Assembly (NCBI GenBank): GCA_004124475.1
Contig: SCKK01000026.1
Coordinates: 1 to 46,881, forward strand
DNA: 46,881 nucleotides
Direction of reading: 5' to 3'
Origin: Fidelibacterota bacterium
GTDB taxonomy: Bacteria > Fidelibacterota > Marinisomatia > Marinisomatales > SCKK01
A program made the translations under genes and the position numbers. Shown here piece by piece: positions 16,507-26,491 of the stretch. How positions within the stretch are numbered: the stretch's first letter is position 1; each line of letters begins with the position of its first letter. The notes below the pieces were generated by a model, which ran no database searches, had not been told where the DNA came from, and was given only the letters and a program-made list of their open reading frames with translations.

Positions 16507-17570
16507 TGAAAGCACTCATTACTGCAGGGGGGCATGGGACACGATTAAGACCCATTACGCATACAAAAAATAAACATCTTATCCCGATTGCAAATAAACC
16601 TATGCTTAATTATGCACTGGAATATGTGCGTGATGCAGGAATCAGTGAAGTTGGAATTGTTGTGAATGTAGCTGACACGGAAATTGAAAAAGTTTTTGGG
16701 AACGGGGCTGACTTTGATCTGAACATTTCATATATCCCTCAGGAAGGTCCATTGGGATTGGCGCATGTAGTAAAGATAGCGGAATCATTTATTGGTGATG
16801 AGACATTCATTTTTTACCTGGGTGACAATATTCTTGTGGGAGGCATAAAAAAATTCATTGACAAATTTGAAAAGGATGGATCAAACTGTCATTTGGTTTT
16901 AAGTCGAGTAACAGATCCTCAGAGATTTGGTGTACCGGAAATTGTTAATGGGAGAATTGTAAGTGTTGAAGAAAAACCTCAAAATCCCAAAAGTCAGTTT
17001 GCCGTCACCGGAATTTATATATACGACAACAGTATTTTCGAGGCTGTTAACAATATACAACCTTCCGCAAGAGGAGAATTGGAAATATCGGATGCCCACC
17101 AATATTTATTGGAAAAAAGGTATCAAATTTCTTTTTCTGAAATTACGGGGTGGTGGAAAGATACGGGGAAAGTCATCGATCTGCTTGAGGCGAATAGACT
17201 AATTCTGGAAAACTTAAAAGCTACTGTTTCGGGTGATGTTGATAATCAGTCCACGGTCACAGGGAATGTTACCATTGGAAAGGGAAGTACCATTACAAAT
17301 TCAGTTCTCAGGGGTCCTATAATAGTGGGGAATAATGTAAAAATATATGATGCTTATATTGGTCCTAATACATCCATTGCGGACGGCTGCCGGATAATCG
17401 CTTCGGAAGTGGAATATTCAATACTTATGGATAATTCAAAGATCGAGGATCTTCATGTCCGTATGGAATCGTCCTTATTGGGTCATGGCGTTGAAATTAT
17501 TCAATCAAGTACCAGACCAAAAACTCACCGTTTTATGATCGGGGATCAGAGTCGGATTAGATTATCCTGA
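16506..17570 (+). CDS. rmlA: Glucose-1-phosphate thymidylyltransferase, long form
   Basis: The nucleotidyltransferase domain opens MKALITAGGHGTRLRPITHT with the GGxGTRLRP loop, then has YIPQEGPLGLAHVV, FYLGDNIL (metal Asp) and GWWKDTGK. A C-terminal left-handed beta-helix of hexapeptide repeats (from about residue 240) marks the long RmlA subfamily. It makes dTDP-glucose for deoxysugars of LPS or other polysaccharides. ATG 16506 overlaps the preceding stop and is preferred over TTG 16503. The other rml genes are not in the window. Confidence 0.92.
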   Translation: MKALITAGGHGTRLRPITHTKNKHLIPIANKPMLNYALEYVRDAGISEVGIVVNVADTEIEKVFGNGADFDLNISYIPQEGPLGLAHVVKIAESFIGDETFIFYLGDNILVGGIKKFIDKFEKDGSNCHLVLSRVTDPQRFGVPEIVNGRIVSVEEKPQNPKSQFAVTGIYIYDNSIFEAVNNIQPSARGELEISDAHQYLLEKRYQISFSEITGWWKDTGKVIDLLEANRLILENLKATVSGDVDNQSTVTGNVTIGKGSTITNSVLRGPIIVGNNVKIYDAYIGPNTSIADGCRIIASEVEYSILMDNSKIEDLHVRMESSLLGHGVEIIQSSTRPKTHRFMIGDQSRIRLS

Positions 17571-17588
17571 CGTATCAAATAAATATAG

Positions 17589-18539
17589 ATGTTACTTAAT
17601 GTACGGGATTTGAAAACGTACTTTCCGGGGAGGAAGCAGTATCTTTTCTCTAAACCTGAACAGATCAAAGCAATTGATGGTGTAACCATCTCCATTGAAG
17701 AGGGGGAAACACTTGGGCTGGTCGGTGAGTCCGGTAGCGGAAAATCCACCTTAGGAAAAGCAATCGTAAATCTGGTTACAAAAACAGGTGGAACAGTGAC
17801 GTTTAAAGATTTTACTGATGAAAAACGCTGGTCAAATTCTGGAAAAATTCAGATGATCTTTCAAGATCCCTTGGCATCCTTAAATCCCAGAATGACGGTA
17901 GGGAATGCAATTTCTGAAGTTCTCAAGTATCATCGAATTGTGCCAAAGTATAAGATAATGCTGAGAGTTAAAGCGCTTTTCAGGATGGTTGAGTTATCCC
18001 CTGATTTGATTTTTAATTATCCTCACCAGTTTTCAGGGGGTCAGCGGCAAAGGATTGGCATCGCCCGTGCATTAGCCGTAAATCCGGAACTTATCATTTG
18101 TGATGAAGTTGTTTCAGCTCTCGATGTATCGGTTCAGGCACAGATCATCAACCTGTTAAAAAGGCTTCAGGTTGATCAGGGGATTGCCTACCTGTTCATC
18201 TCTCACGATCTGGCTGTCGTAAGACAGATTGCTCACCGGATTGCTGTCTTGTACTGTGGCAGGATTGTAGAAATTGGAAGAACGGATGAAATAATATCAT
18301 CGCCAATGCATCCCTATACACAAGCTCTGTTTTCTGTTGCATCGGAATCAAATTCAGGAAGTATGTCAATGATCTCCACCGAAGTAGCCAACCCTGCAAA
18401 TCCTCCCGACGGTTGCCATTTTCATCCTCGATGCCCTATCGCAAATAATAGTGGGAATTTTATTGAGGCGTGTGCATCCATTGACCCTGATTTGAATGAG
18501 AAATCCGGTGGTCGAATGGTTGCTTGCCATCAAATATGA
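17589..18539 (+). CDS. Oligopeptide/dipeptide ABC transporter ATP-binding protein (OppF/DppF type)
   Basis: This 316-residue ATPase has Walker A GESGSGKST, signature FSGGQRQRIGIARAL and Walker B LIICDEVVSALDVS with the catalytic Glu. The C-terminal oligo_HPY region includes PYTQALF and HFHPRCP, where family members can hold an Fe-S or metal site. It would energise import of peptides or related solutes. No permease, solute-binding protein or partner OppD lies in the window, which is unusual. Its stop overlaps the mtaB start (ATGA). Confidence 0.92.
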   Translation: MLLNVRDLKTYFPGRKQYLFSKPEQIKAIDGVTISIEEGETLGLVGESGSGKSTLGKAIVNLVTKTGGTVTFKDFTDEKRWSNSGKIQMIFQDPLASLNPRMTVGNAISEVLKYHRIVPKYKIMLRVKALFRMVELSPDLIFNYPHQFSGGQRQRIGIARALAVNPELIICDEVVSALDVSVQAQIINLLKRLQVDQGIAYLFISHDLAVVRQIAHRIAVLYCGRIVEIGRTDEIISSPMHPYTQALFSVASESNSGSMSMISTEVANPANPPDGCHFHPRCPIANNSGNFIEACASIDPDLNEKSGGRMVACHQI

Positions 18540-19840
18540 CTCTGAAATCGCATGATAAAAAAGTTGCGTTCTACACATTGGGATGCAAACTAAATTTTGC
18601 AGAAACCTCTACCATAGCCAGAGACCTGTACAACAATGGCTTTAAAAGAGTTGATTTCTCAGAACCTGCAGATCTTTATGTTATTAACACATGTTCAGTT
18701 ACTGGACAGGCTGACAGTAAATGCAGGAAAATAATTCGCCAGGCTATCGGTTTTTCACCCGGTGCATTTATTGCAGTTATTGGATGTTACGCCCAATTAA
18801 AACCAGGTGAGATTGCCCAGATTCCTGGTGTGGATCTTGTGCTGGGGGCTGGAGAAAAATTCAATCTAACCAATTATTTTAACTCCCCAAAAAAAAGAGT
18901 AAAAAGTGTTATTTACAGCTGTGAAATAGAAAGCCTGAATACTTTTATTCCCTCGTACTCAATAGATGAACGCACCCGAACATTTTTAAAAATACAGGAT
19001 GGATGTAATTATACCTGTTCATTTTGTACTATTCCTTTGGCAAGGGGAAAAAGTAGAAGTGATTCAATTTCTCATATTCTGAATACTGCAATGGAAATAG
19101 CAACCAATGGAACCAAGGAAATTGTCCTTACCGGAGTGAATATCGGTGACTTTGGAGCAGGAAGGAGTGAAAGTTTTTTCGATTTAATTCAAGAATTGGA
19201 TCGAATAGAAGGGATTAGGCGATTTAGAATATCCTCAATTGAACCTAATTTACTCTCTGAGGAGATCATCACATTCGTAGCAAATTCTCAGAAATTTGTT
19301 CCTCATTTTCATATCCCACTGCAATCAGGCTCAAACAAAATATTAAAGTTGATGCGGCGACGATATCAAAAAGAGCTCTTTGCTAAAAGGGTAAATAAAA
19401 TCAATTCACTTATTCCCAACTGTTGCATTGGAGTGGATGTTATTGTAGGATTCCCCAGCGAAACAGATGAAGATTTTATGGAGACCTATAATTTTATTGA
19501 GGGATTGGATATATCATACCTCCATGTTTTCACATATTCAGAGCGTCCCAATACCATTGCTTTAGAGATTCCTGGTATGGTTCCAAACATAGAAAAAAAT
19601 AAACGAAGTAGAATTCTTCATATCCTTTCTGATAATAAGAGAAGGCTTTTCTACGATAATTATATTGGCAATACATTGTCAGTTTTATTTGAATCAAGTG
19701 AAGAGGGCTTGTTAAACGGTTTCACGAAGAATTACATTAAAGTACGTGTACCCGGTCCGGAATCTCTACTCAATGAAATCAGGGATGTAAAATTATTGGA
19801 AAACCAGAGAATTTATATCATAGGAGAATTGTCAAATTGA
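18536..19840 (+). CDS. mtaB: tRNA t6A37 methylthiotransferase MtaB
   Basis: This 434-residue radical-SAM methylthiotransferase carries the N-terminal UPF0004 domain, with TLGCKLNFAET, INTCSVT and VIGCYAQ supplying three Fe-S cysteines. The radical-SAM triad is CNYTCSFC. A C-terminal TRAM-like segment follows. It converts t6A to ms2t6A at position 37 of ANN-decoding tRNAs. The GCKLN form identifies MtaB rather than MiaB or RimO. ATG 18536 at the ATGA overlap is chosen over the upstream TTG. Confidence 0.95.
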   Translation: MTLKSHDKKVAFYTLGCKLNFAETSTIARDLYNNGFKRVDFSEPADLYVINTCSVTGQADSKCRKIIRQAIGFSPGAFIAVIGCYAQLKPGEIAQIPGVDLVLGAGEKFNLTNYFNSPKKRVKSVIYSCEIESLNTFIPSYSIDERTRTFLKIQDGCNYTCSFCTIPLARGKSRSDSISHILNTAMEIATNGTKEIVLTGVNIGDFGAGRSESFFDLIQELDRIEGIRRFRISSIEPNLLSEEIITFVANSQKFVPHFHIPLQSGSNKILKLMRRRYQKELFAKRVNKINSLIPNCCIGVDVIVGFPSETDEDFMETYNFIEGLDISYLHVFTYSERPNTIALEIPGMVPNIEKNKRSRILHILSDNKRRLFYDNYIGNTLSVLFESSEEGLLNGFTKNYIKVRVPGPESLLNEIRDVKLLENQRIYIIGELSN

Positions 19841-19951
19841 GACAGATGAATTTACCAGCGGATATATTCAATATTAGAATTTTGGGACTTTTCTAATGTT
19901 TGACTTAGAATTTGAAGTGTTGTACTTTTCCTCACGCGCGAGTAGGTAACT

Positions 19952-20701
19952 ATGTACCATATTGCAATAACGGTCTTAATTATTATTAATCTAATCATTT
20001 TACATGCTCATGGTAATTTTCAAACAAAAGCATTTTTTTCCGAAACATCACTGACATTAGAGCAGGATGGAACTGTCTATCTAATCATAGATTCTCCGGA
20101 GCAAATCGGGGGAATTCAATTTTCGTTGGAATATGACACTAATAAGTTGTCTCTTGGGAAACCAGTGATATCTAAAAGCAATCAACATTTTACTATCTAT
20201 TCAGGAATGGATTCTAATTTGGTAAATGTCGTTGCTTTTTCGTTAGAAGGAGGGGAATTGGACTTAAGTTCGCCAGTATTGATGATTCCCCTTTCAGCTA
20301 AGGGTGAATATTTGGGATCAACGGAATTAATGGTGAAGGATTTTATATTGTCCTCTCCCGGAGGGAATAAAATAAACCTGAAAATAACTGCCGGGAAGAT
20401 ATTTATTTTACCGGAACTTCCGAAAAAATTTAAGTTAATTCAAAACTATCCGAATCCGTTTAATTCGGGCACGGTCATCAGGTACGATCTACCTGAAGAT
20501 GCAATCATAAAATTATCCATATATAATGTTTTAGGTCAGAAAATACGTGTCTTAGAAAATGGTATTATGTCAGCTGGTTTTCATGCCGCAGTATGGGATG
20601 GAAAAGATGAAAACGGCAAACCGATTTCGTCCGGAGAGTATATCCTCTCTCTTAAAGTGGGTGTAAATGCACACTCTATGAAAATGTTGCTTCTCAGGTG
20701 A
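19952..20701 (+). CDS. Cohesin-like secreted protein with type IX sorting domain
   Basis: The 249-residue product has a signal peptide (IAITVLIIINLIILHAHG). A middle domain, with VYLIIDSPEQIGGIQFSLEYD and alternating strands, resembles cohesin-type carbohydrate- or protein-binding modules. The last ~85 residues are a Por/T9SS C-terminal sorting domain, with NYPNPFNSGTVIRYDLP, LSIYNVLGQKIRVL and SSGEYILSLK. It would cross the outer membrane by the type IX system and be anchored or released. The 111-base gap before it holds ATTAGAA/TTCTAAT, a weak hairpin. Cohesin assignment is tentative; the sorting domain is clear. Confidence 0.88.
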   Translation: MYHIAITVLIIINLIILHAHGNFQTKAFFSETSLTLEQDGTVYLIIDSPEQIGGIQFSLEYDTNKLSLGKPVISKSNQHFTIYSGMDSNLVNVVAFSLEGGELDLSSPVLMIPLSAKGEYLGSTELMVKDFILSSPGGNKINLKITAGKIFILPELPKKFKLIQNYPNPFNSGTVIRYDLPEDAIIKLSIYNVLGQKIRVLENGIMSAGFHAAVWDGKDENGKPISSGEYILSLKVGVNAHSMKMLLLR

Positions 20702-20785
20702 CCATCATTACCTTCTTTTGATTATCATTACCATTAAAATATTCACTAATAATCCAGTCCTTTTAAAATGGAGAAAACATAACCC

Positions 20786-22126
20786 ATGAAAGTTGTAATC
20801 ATCGGCGCCGGTGAGGTTGGGTTTCACTTAGCTAAAGGGTTGAGTGAAGAGAATTTTGATATCACCTGTATTGATATCTCAGCAGCAAAGTGTAAAAGAG
20901 CATCCGAAAACCTGGATGTTATCGTTGTACAGGGAGATGGAGCCAGTCCGCAGGTTTTAAAAGAGGCGCTGGTTCAGGATGCGGATATCACTATTGCGGT
21001 TACCCGCGTGGATGAAGTAAACCTTATTGCTTCTCAAATTGCTCATGAATTGGGTGCAAGAAAGATCGTTGCCCGCCTGAGAAATACGGAGTATTCACGG
21101 AAAGACACGATCATTCATCCGGAGAAATTTGGTATTGATAAGATCATCCATCCTGAAATGGCGGCGAGACGTGAAATAATTCGTCTGGTGATGCGAACGG
21201 CTGCTTCGAGCGTAGTGGATTTTGAAGGGGGGAGACTTCAACTGATTGGTGTACGTATCGAAAATGGATGTTCTTTGATTGGGATGAATTTGATAGAGGT
21301 TCGCCAGACCAAAGCCAGTTTTGCCTTTAGCGGCGTCGCCATTCTTAGGGGACAAAATACCGTCATTCCGCACGGTGATTTTATTTTTGAGCAGGGGGAT
21401 ATCTGCTATTTTCTTGTAAGAAGAGAACGAGTGAATGATTTATTTAAAATGATGGGAAAGCGGGTATTGGCTACAAAAAATATTATGATATTGGGTGGCG
21501 GTAAGATAGGACGGGATGTTGCACGGTCATTAGAAAATGAGATTGACGTCAGGCTTGTAGAACAGGATAAGGAAAAGGCTCAATATTTAGCGGTACAATT
21601 AGAAAAAACATTGATCTTGAATGGTGACGGCACTGACATAGAGTTTTTGAAATCCGAAAGAGTTGATGAGGTAGACAGTTTTGTTGCTGTCACGGAAAAT
21701 GAACAAACCAATTTACTTTCAGCTTTACTTGCCAAACATCTTGGCGCCAGACAGACAATAATTCATGTATCAAAAACAGAATATATCCGTGTGATGAAGG
21801 TTATCGGACTTGACGCCGTTGTCAGTAAAAATATGTCTACAGTGAATGCGATTCTCGAGTACATGAAAAGCGGTCAACGGCTTTCCATCATCAATTTTGA
21901 GGATATTGCTGTTGAAGCTTTGGAGTTAAGTCCTGCTCCAAATAGCAAAATCACTAAACATGAATTGAAAGATATCAAGTTCCCGGGGGCGTCTGTTGTT
22001 GGTGCGGTAAATCATCATGGTCATATTTCAATTCCATCCGGCGATACTCAAATCACAGAGGAAGACACTGTTTTGGTCTTCGCTTTTCCTCGATTTATAC
22101 ACAAAGTGGAAAAATTATTTAACTGA
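20786..22126 (+). CDS. trkA: Trk K+ uptake regulator TrkA
   Basis: This 446-residue protein consists of two RCK units. Each begins with a Rossmann NAD(H)/nucleotide site, MKVVIIGAGEVGFHLA and then IMILGGGKIGRDVA, followed by an RCK_C ligand domain. This duplicated form is the classic TrkA that gates TrkH in the cytoplasm. The trkH gene follows after 65 bases, so the two form a complete potassium uptake system. A GGAGAA patch precedes the ATG. Confidence 0.96.
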   Translation: MKVVIIGAGEVGFHLAKGLSEENFDITCIDISAAKCKRASENLDVIVVQGDGASPQVLKEALVQDADITIAVTRVDEVNLIASQIAHELGARKIVARLRNTEYSRKDTIIHPEKFGIDKIIHPEMAARREIIRLVMRTAASSVVDFEGGRLQLIGVRIENGCSLIGMNLIEVRQTKASFAFSGVAILRGQNTVIPHGDFIFEQGDICYFLVRRERVNDLFKMMGKRVLATKNIMILGGGKIGRDVARSLENEIDVRLVEQDKEKAQYLAVQLEKTLILNGDGTDIEFLKSERVDEVDSFVAVTENEQTNLLSALLAKHLGARQTIIHVSKTEYIRVMKVIGLDAVVSKNMSTVNAILEYMKSGQRLSIINFEDIAVEALELSPAPNSKITKHELKDIKFPGASVVGAVNHHGHISIPSGDTQITEEDTVLVFAFPRFIHKVEKLFN

Positions 22127-22191
22127 CTGTTGGAATTACACTAATAGAAAACTATAAGCATCCCCTTCAATAATTATTAAAAAATATAGTA

Positions 22192-23664
22192 ATGCACGTC
22201 CGTAGTATTCTCAATGTTTTAAGTGCAATTGTTACCCTTTTAGGGCTAAGCATGCTTTTAGCAGCGGCTTGGTCTTTTTATTACCAGGATAACGACTTGG
22301 AAGGAATTCTGATTTCCACTCTCGTTTGTGTCACTCTTGGATTACCTGTTTGGTTTCTAACCCGAGGAAGGGTGAGATTGAATATCAAAGACGGATTTGC
22401 ACTGGTCACATTTGTATGGCTTGCTGTTGCAGCCTTTGGATCACTACCTTTTATGATCACAGGAGTTATCCCGAATCTTACGGATGCTTTTTTTGAATCT
22501 ATGTCAGGTGTTACAACCACGGGCGCAACCATCATTGGTAATCCGTTGACTCTCCCACATCTGACCAATGGGATAGAAAGTCTTCCACATGGTATTCTTT
22601 TTTGGAGAAGCTTTATCCAATGGATTGGAGGGATGGGTATCATTGTTTTCAGTATAGCTATACTTCCTCTTTTGGGTGTGGGAGGTGTTCAACTTTTTAG
22701 GGCCGAAGTTCCAGGTCTGGTGCCTGATAAAATAAAACCAAGAGTCCAGGAAACAGCAAAAGTGTTGTGGCTTGTCTATTTTGGAATCAGTTTAGTAGAG
22801 ATGCTTCTACTTTATTTTGGTGGGTTGTCGTTTTTTGATTCAATGTGTCACACATTCACAACCATGGCGACCGGAGGATTCTCTACCAAAAATGCAAGTA
22901 TTGGCGCTTTTTCCAGCGCGTATATTGAATATATTATCATTATTTTTATGTTTCTTGCAGGCGTCAATTTCAGTCTTCACTGGAGAGCCATTAGCGGAAA
23001 TATGAAAGGATATTTCAAGAATGGCGAATTTAAATTTTATGGGGGCGCTGTCATTTTTTTTACTATCCTGATTTGGAGTAGTATTTTGCTAAATGGTGAT
23101 GGATTCAACCATAAATCATTCCGGGATTCTCTTTTCCAAACAGTTTCAATTCTTACCACGACGGGATTTGGAACCGCAGATTATGCATTGTGGGTTCCTT
23201 TTGCACAGTTACTGCTCTTAATTATGATGTTTTTTGGAGGAAGTGCCGGTTCAACAAGTGGGGGAATGAAAATTGCGAGAGTCATGGTCATAATCAAATA
23301 TAGTATTTCCGAAACAAAACGATTGCTACATCCGAGAGCCATTATTCCCATGCGAATTGGTAAGCAGTTAATTAATGATGATGTGATTCGAAACACTCTC
23401 GGCTTTGTTTTATTCTACATTTCTATTTTTGTGACGGTATCGATCATATTGACGGCTATGGGTCTGGATCTTGTTTCAGCTTTTGGAGCAACGGCTGCTT
23501 CCATCGGGAATATTGGACCTGGGTTGGGTTCCGTAGGTCCCATGGAAAATTATGCTCATCTTCCTGCCCTGGCGAAATGGTTACTCAGTTTCTGTATGCT
23601 GCTTGGACGACTTGAAATTTTTACTGTGATTGTATTATTAAGTCGCACATTTTGGAAAAAGTGA
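22192..23664 (+). CDS. trkH: Trk potassium channel subunit TrkH
   Basis: This 490-residue inner-membrane protein has many transmembrane segments and the four TrkH pore loops, for example SGVTTTGATI, TTMATGGFSTKN, ILTTTGFGTAD and ASIGNIGPGLG, each centred on the selectivity Gly. It forms the K+ pathway controlled by TrkA, encoded just upstream. Length and pore motifs are normal. Confidence 0.95.
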   Translation: MHVRSILNVLSAIVTLLGLSMLLAAAWSFYYQDNDLEGILISTLVCVTLGLPVWFLTRGRVRLNIKDGFALVTFVWLAVAAFGSLPFMITGVIPNLTDAFFESMSGVTTTGATIIGNPLTLPHLTNGIESLPHGILFWRSFIQWIGGMGIIVFSIAILPLLGVGGVQLFRAEVPGLVPDKIKPRVQETAKVLWLVYFGISLVEMLLLYFGGLSFFDSMCHTFTTMATGGFSTKNASIGAFSSAYIEYIIIIFMFLAGVNFSLHWRAISGNMKGYFKNGEFKFYGGAVIFFTILIWSSILLNGDGFNHKSFRDSLFQTVSILTTTGFGTADYALWVPFAQLLLLIMMFFGGSAGSTSGGMKIARVMVIIKYSISETKRLLHPRAIIPMRIGKQLINDDVIRNTLGFVLFYISIFVTVSIILTAMGLDLVSAFGATAASIGNIGPGLGSVGPMENYAHLPALAKWLLSFCMLLGRLEIFTVIVLLSRTFWKK

Positions 23665-23953
23665 CACAATTGAATTTTGAAAAGTGTGTTACATATAACT
23701 TAATCTCCTAACTTATTTAAAGAACATAGCTACGTCCCTATGCATCGGGAATTGAAAAAGAAGTGCATGCAAAGTCCGCAAAGCAAACGCAGAGTCCGTA
23801 GAGAAAGAGAAACCCTCTGCGTGCTTTGCGTTATTCTTGGTCCCGAATTTTTCGGGATAAAATTGATGGTCGACAAACATTGTTCCGTAGGAACCCCCAC
23901 GGAGAAATTCCAGTAAGAATAAATAGACCGATGTCCAAAATATTGCTTCTGTA
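23665..23953. repeat. Intergenic region with three palindromic elements
   Basis: CGCAAAGCAAACGCAGAG (23777-23794) is the near-inverse of CTCTGCGTGCTTTGCG (23815-23830). CCCGAATTTTTCGGG (23842-23856) and GTTCCGTAGGAAC (23882-23894) are further perfect hairpins. CGCAAAG/CTTTGCG motifs of this style are common dispersed repeats in this part of the bacterial tree. No gene is seen. They may end the trk transcript. Confidence 0.6.
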
Positions 23954-24994
23954 ATGCCTCGATACTCTATTTTAGCAGATAAAAAATTCGACTATATCCT
24001 GTCCAAAACAGGGAATGCCATTCTTCGATACCGTCCGGAGGAAGCTGTCTGTGTTATCGATTCCGTTACGGCAGGGAAGACGGCTCAAGAAGTTCTCGGA
24101 TACGGTGGAAATGTGCCTGTTGTGGATTCATTGGAGGCGTCTTTAAAGTATTCTCCCGACACCCTTCTGATTGCCATCGCACCCCCTGGAGGCCGGCTTC
24201 CGGATTCATTGCGGGATATTATATGCTGCTCCATGTCTGAGGGGCTGAATATTATTTCGGGTCTTCACACATTTCTATCCGACGATGAAGAATTCTCATG
24301 TCTGGCAAAAAAAAATCAAGTTACTATTACAGATTTACGACGACCTCCCAGTCCATTACCGTTTTCAAAAGGATCATGGCGGTGGCGGAAGACTCCGGTT
24401 TTATTAACGGTTGGATCAGATTGTGACACAGGAAAAATGACAACTGCATGGGAGATTAAACAATCGTTAGAAGAGAAGGGGAAAAAAGTTGCATTTATCG
24501 GGACAGGTCAGACAGGAATACTCCTCGGGGGACGAGGTGTAGCAGTAGATGCTGTGGTAAGTGACTTTGTAGCAGGGTGCATCGAATATGAAATCGACAA
24601 GGTCGGAAATGAGTTTGATCTGATTATCGTTGAGGGACAGGGAAGTCTTAATCACATGGCATATTCCGGTGTAACACTTGGACTTATTCATGGAACTATG
24701 CCTGATATGTTAATTATGTGCCATGAACCTGATAGAGAATTGGATACCATCGACCATCCTATACCGTCGCTTGGTGAAATCTTGGATATTCACCTAAAAT
24801 TGCTTGCTCCCTTCAAAAAAACCGTCTATGCAGGAATCAGCCTTCTGACAGGTCAAGTGAATGCTCAAGAAGCTCAACTTTCGGTTGAGAGAATTGAAAA
24901 AAACGAAGGAATTCCAACCACAGATGTTATAAGGTTTGGGGGAGATAAAATTGTAAGCCAGGTTTTCTCGTATTTAAAGAGTCACGAGATATAA
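23954..24994 (+). CDS. DUF1611 (DgcN-like) family protein
   Basis: This 346-residue protein has a C-terminal P-loop domain, with VGSDCDTGKMTTAWEI as its Walker A and IIVEGQGSL as its acidic strand, behind an N-terminal Rossmann-like domain. The DUF1611 family includes DgcN, linked to D-glutamate metabolism. It is followed by a dipeptide epimerase gene 42 bases on, a known conserved neighbour pair. An amino-acid or peptidoglycan-recycling function is inferred from family and neighbour. Confidence 0.88.
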   Translation: MPRYSILADKKFDYILSKTGNAILRYRPEEAVCVIDSVTAGKTAQEVLGYGGNVPVVDSLEASLKYSPDTLLIAIAPPGGRLPDSLRDIICCSMSEGLNIISGLHTFLSDDEEFSCLAKKNQVTITDLRRPPSPLPFSKGSWRWRKTPVLLTVGSDCDTGKMTTAWEIKQSLEEKGKKVAFIGTGQTGILLGGRGVAVDAVVSDFVAGCIEYEIDKVGNEFDLIIVEGQGSLNHMAYSGVTLGLIHGTMPDMLIMCHEPDRELDTIDHPIPSLGEILDIHLKLLAPFKKTVYAGISLLTGQVNAQEAQLSVERIEKNEGIPTTDVIRFGGDKIVSQVFSYLKSHEI

Positions 24995-25036
24995 GCACAC
25001 TGGACTTTTAATAAGTACATTCATTACATTCGATCT

Positions 25037-26065
25037 ATGGATTTCCAATATTCCACATATAGGATAAAGCTACGTCATCCTTTCACAATTTCACGTAGTT
25101 CGAAGAATTTTTATGACATTATTTTTGTCTATTTAACTGATAAAGGTGTTACAGGAGTTGGAGAAGCCACACCTTCAGACCGGTACAACGAGAAATTTAA
25201 TCAAATTTTGCGCACACTTCAGTCCATATCTATGGACGACATTGATGATTCTTACCCATTAGAGAAGCAATTAGATAGAATATTTGAAAGATGTCAAGGA
25301 TACCGCTCCCTTATGGCGGCATTTGATATGGCACTTCACGACTTGCGGGGAAAACAAGATTCTACACCATTATATGATTACTTTGGAACCAGTCCAGATC
25401 AGACACCTGTGACTTCATTTACGATTGGTATCGACAAATTAGAAGTAATTCAAGAAAAGGTCGAAGAAGCCGCCGAATTTCCCATTCTGAAAATTAAGTT
25501 GGGGACTCAGGATGACAAAGCCATCATTAATACGATTCGAAACGTTACGGATAAGAAAATTCGTGTAGATGCAAACGAGGGGTGGAATTTGGATGATGCT
25601 TTAAGAATGTGTGAATGGTTGGAAAAGAAAAACGTGGAATTTGTGGAACAACCATTACCTGCCAGTAATATAGAAGACTCGGAAAAGTTAAAAGAACAAT
25701 CTCCCTTAAAACTCATCGCTGATGAAAATTGTATGGATTCAACCGATATTCCTAAGATCAGAAATGCTTTTGATGGGATAAATATAAAATTGATGAAATG
25801 CGGGGGTCTTTTTGAGGCGTTAAATATGATCAGATTGGCAAGGGAGAATGATCTCGAGATCATGCTTGGATGCATGGTTGAATCTTCTGTAGCAATTACT
25901 GCAGCCGCTCACCTGTCGCCACTCGTTGATTATGCTGATTTGGATGGTAATGTATTAATTAAAAATGATCCATATATAGGCGTGAGACTAAAAGAAGGGA
26001 AATTGTTATTACCAATAGAACCGGGACTCGGAGTACAAATTCGAACAAAAAATAAGGAGTTATAG
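25037..26065 (+). CDS. Dipeptide epimerase (L-Ala-D/L-Glu epimerase type), enolase superfamily
   Basis: This 342-residue member of the muconate-lactonizing/enolase superfamily has ILKIKLG, giving the KxK acid-base pair. Metal ligands lie in IRVDANEGW (Asp), EFVEQPL (Glu) and LIADENC (Asp), and the opposite catalytic Lys is in INIKLMKCGG. Members epimerise L-Ala-D-Glu from murein to L-Ala-L-Glu. Pairing with a DUF1611 gene supports cell-wall peptide recycling. Exact dipeptide specificity cannot be read. Confidence 0.92.
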   Translation: MDFQYSTYRIKLRHPFTISRSSKNFYDIIFVYLTDKGVTGVGEATPSDRYNEKFNQILRTLQSISMDDIDDSYPLEKQLDRIFERCQGYRSLMAAFDMALHDLRGKQDSTPLYDYFGTSPDQTPVTSFTIGIDKLEVIQEKVEEAAEFPILKIKLGTQDDKAIINTIRNVTDKKIRVDANEGWNLDDALRMCEWLEKKNVEFVEQPLPASNIEDSEKLKEQSPLKLIADENCMDSTDIPKIRNAFDGINIKLMKCGGLFEALNMIRLARENDLEIMLGCMVESSVAITAAAHLSPLVDYADLDGNVLIKNDPYIGVRLKEGKLLLPIEPGLGVQIRTKNKEL

Positions 26066-26074
26066 AGTTTATCA

Positions 26075-26491
26075 ATGAAAATTTTAGGAATAGAACACAT
26101 CGCCATTGCAACAAAAGACTTGGAACAAGATTCTTCATTCTGGAGTGATATTTTGGGCATTAACTATTTAGGAAAGGAGATTGTGGAAAATGAGGGGGTG
26201 GTAACGGATATATACAACACAGATCAGGGTAAAGTGGAATTGTTAGCAGAATATGGAGAAGAATCACCTATCACAAAATTCTTAGAAAAACGTGGTTCAG
26301 GGCTTCATCATGTCTGTTTAGAAGTTGAGGATATACACAAAGCAGTAAAAGAATTAAAATCGAAGGGCATACAACTCATCTCAGATAAACCAACTATAGG
26401 GGCTGAAGGTTATCAAATTGTATTTATTCATCCAAAAAGTGCAGGAGGGGTTCTGGTTGAATTATGTCAGAAACAGAAACAAAATAAGTGA
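26075..26491 (+). CDS. mce: Methylmalonyl-CoA epimerase
   Basis: This 138-residue vicinal-oxygen-chelate protein has metal ligands in IEHIAIAT (His) and GSGLHHVCLEV (His), plus the C-terminal Glu in GVLVELCQ. It interconverts (R)- and (S)-methylmalonyl-CoA in propionate or branched-chain metabolism. Methylmalonyl-CoA mutase is not in the window. The gene lies nine bases after the epimerase gene, and its stop overlaps the uvrC start (TGATG). Confidence 0.93.
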   Translation: MKILGIEHIAIATKDLEQDSSFWSDILGINYLGKEIVENEGVVTDIYNTDQGKVELLAEYGEESPITKFLEKRGSGLHHVCLEVEDIHKAVKELKSKGIQLISDKPTIGAEGYQIVFIHPKSAGGVLVELCQKQKQNK

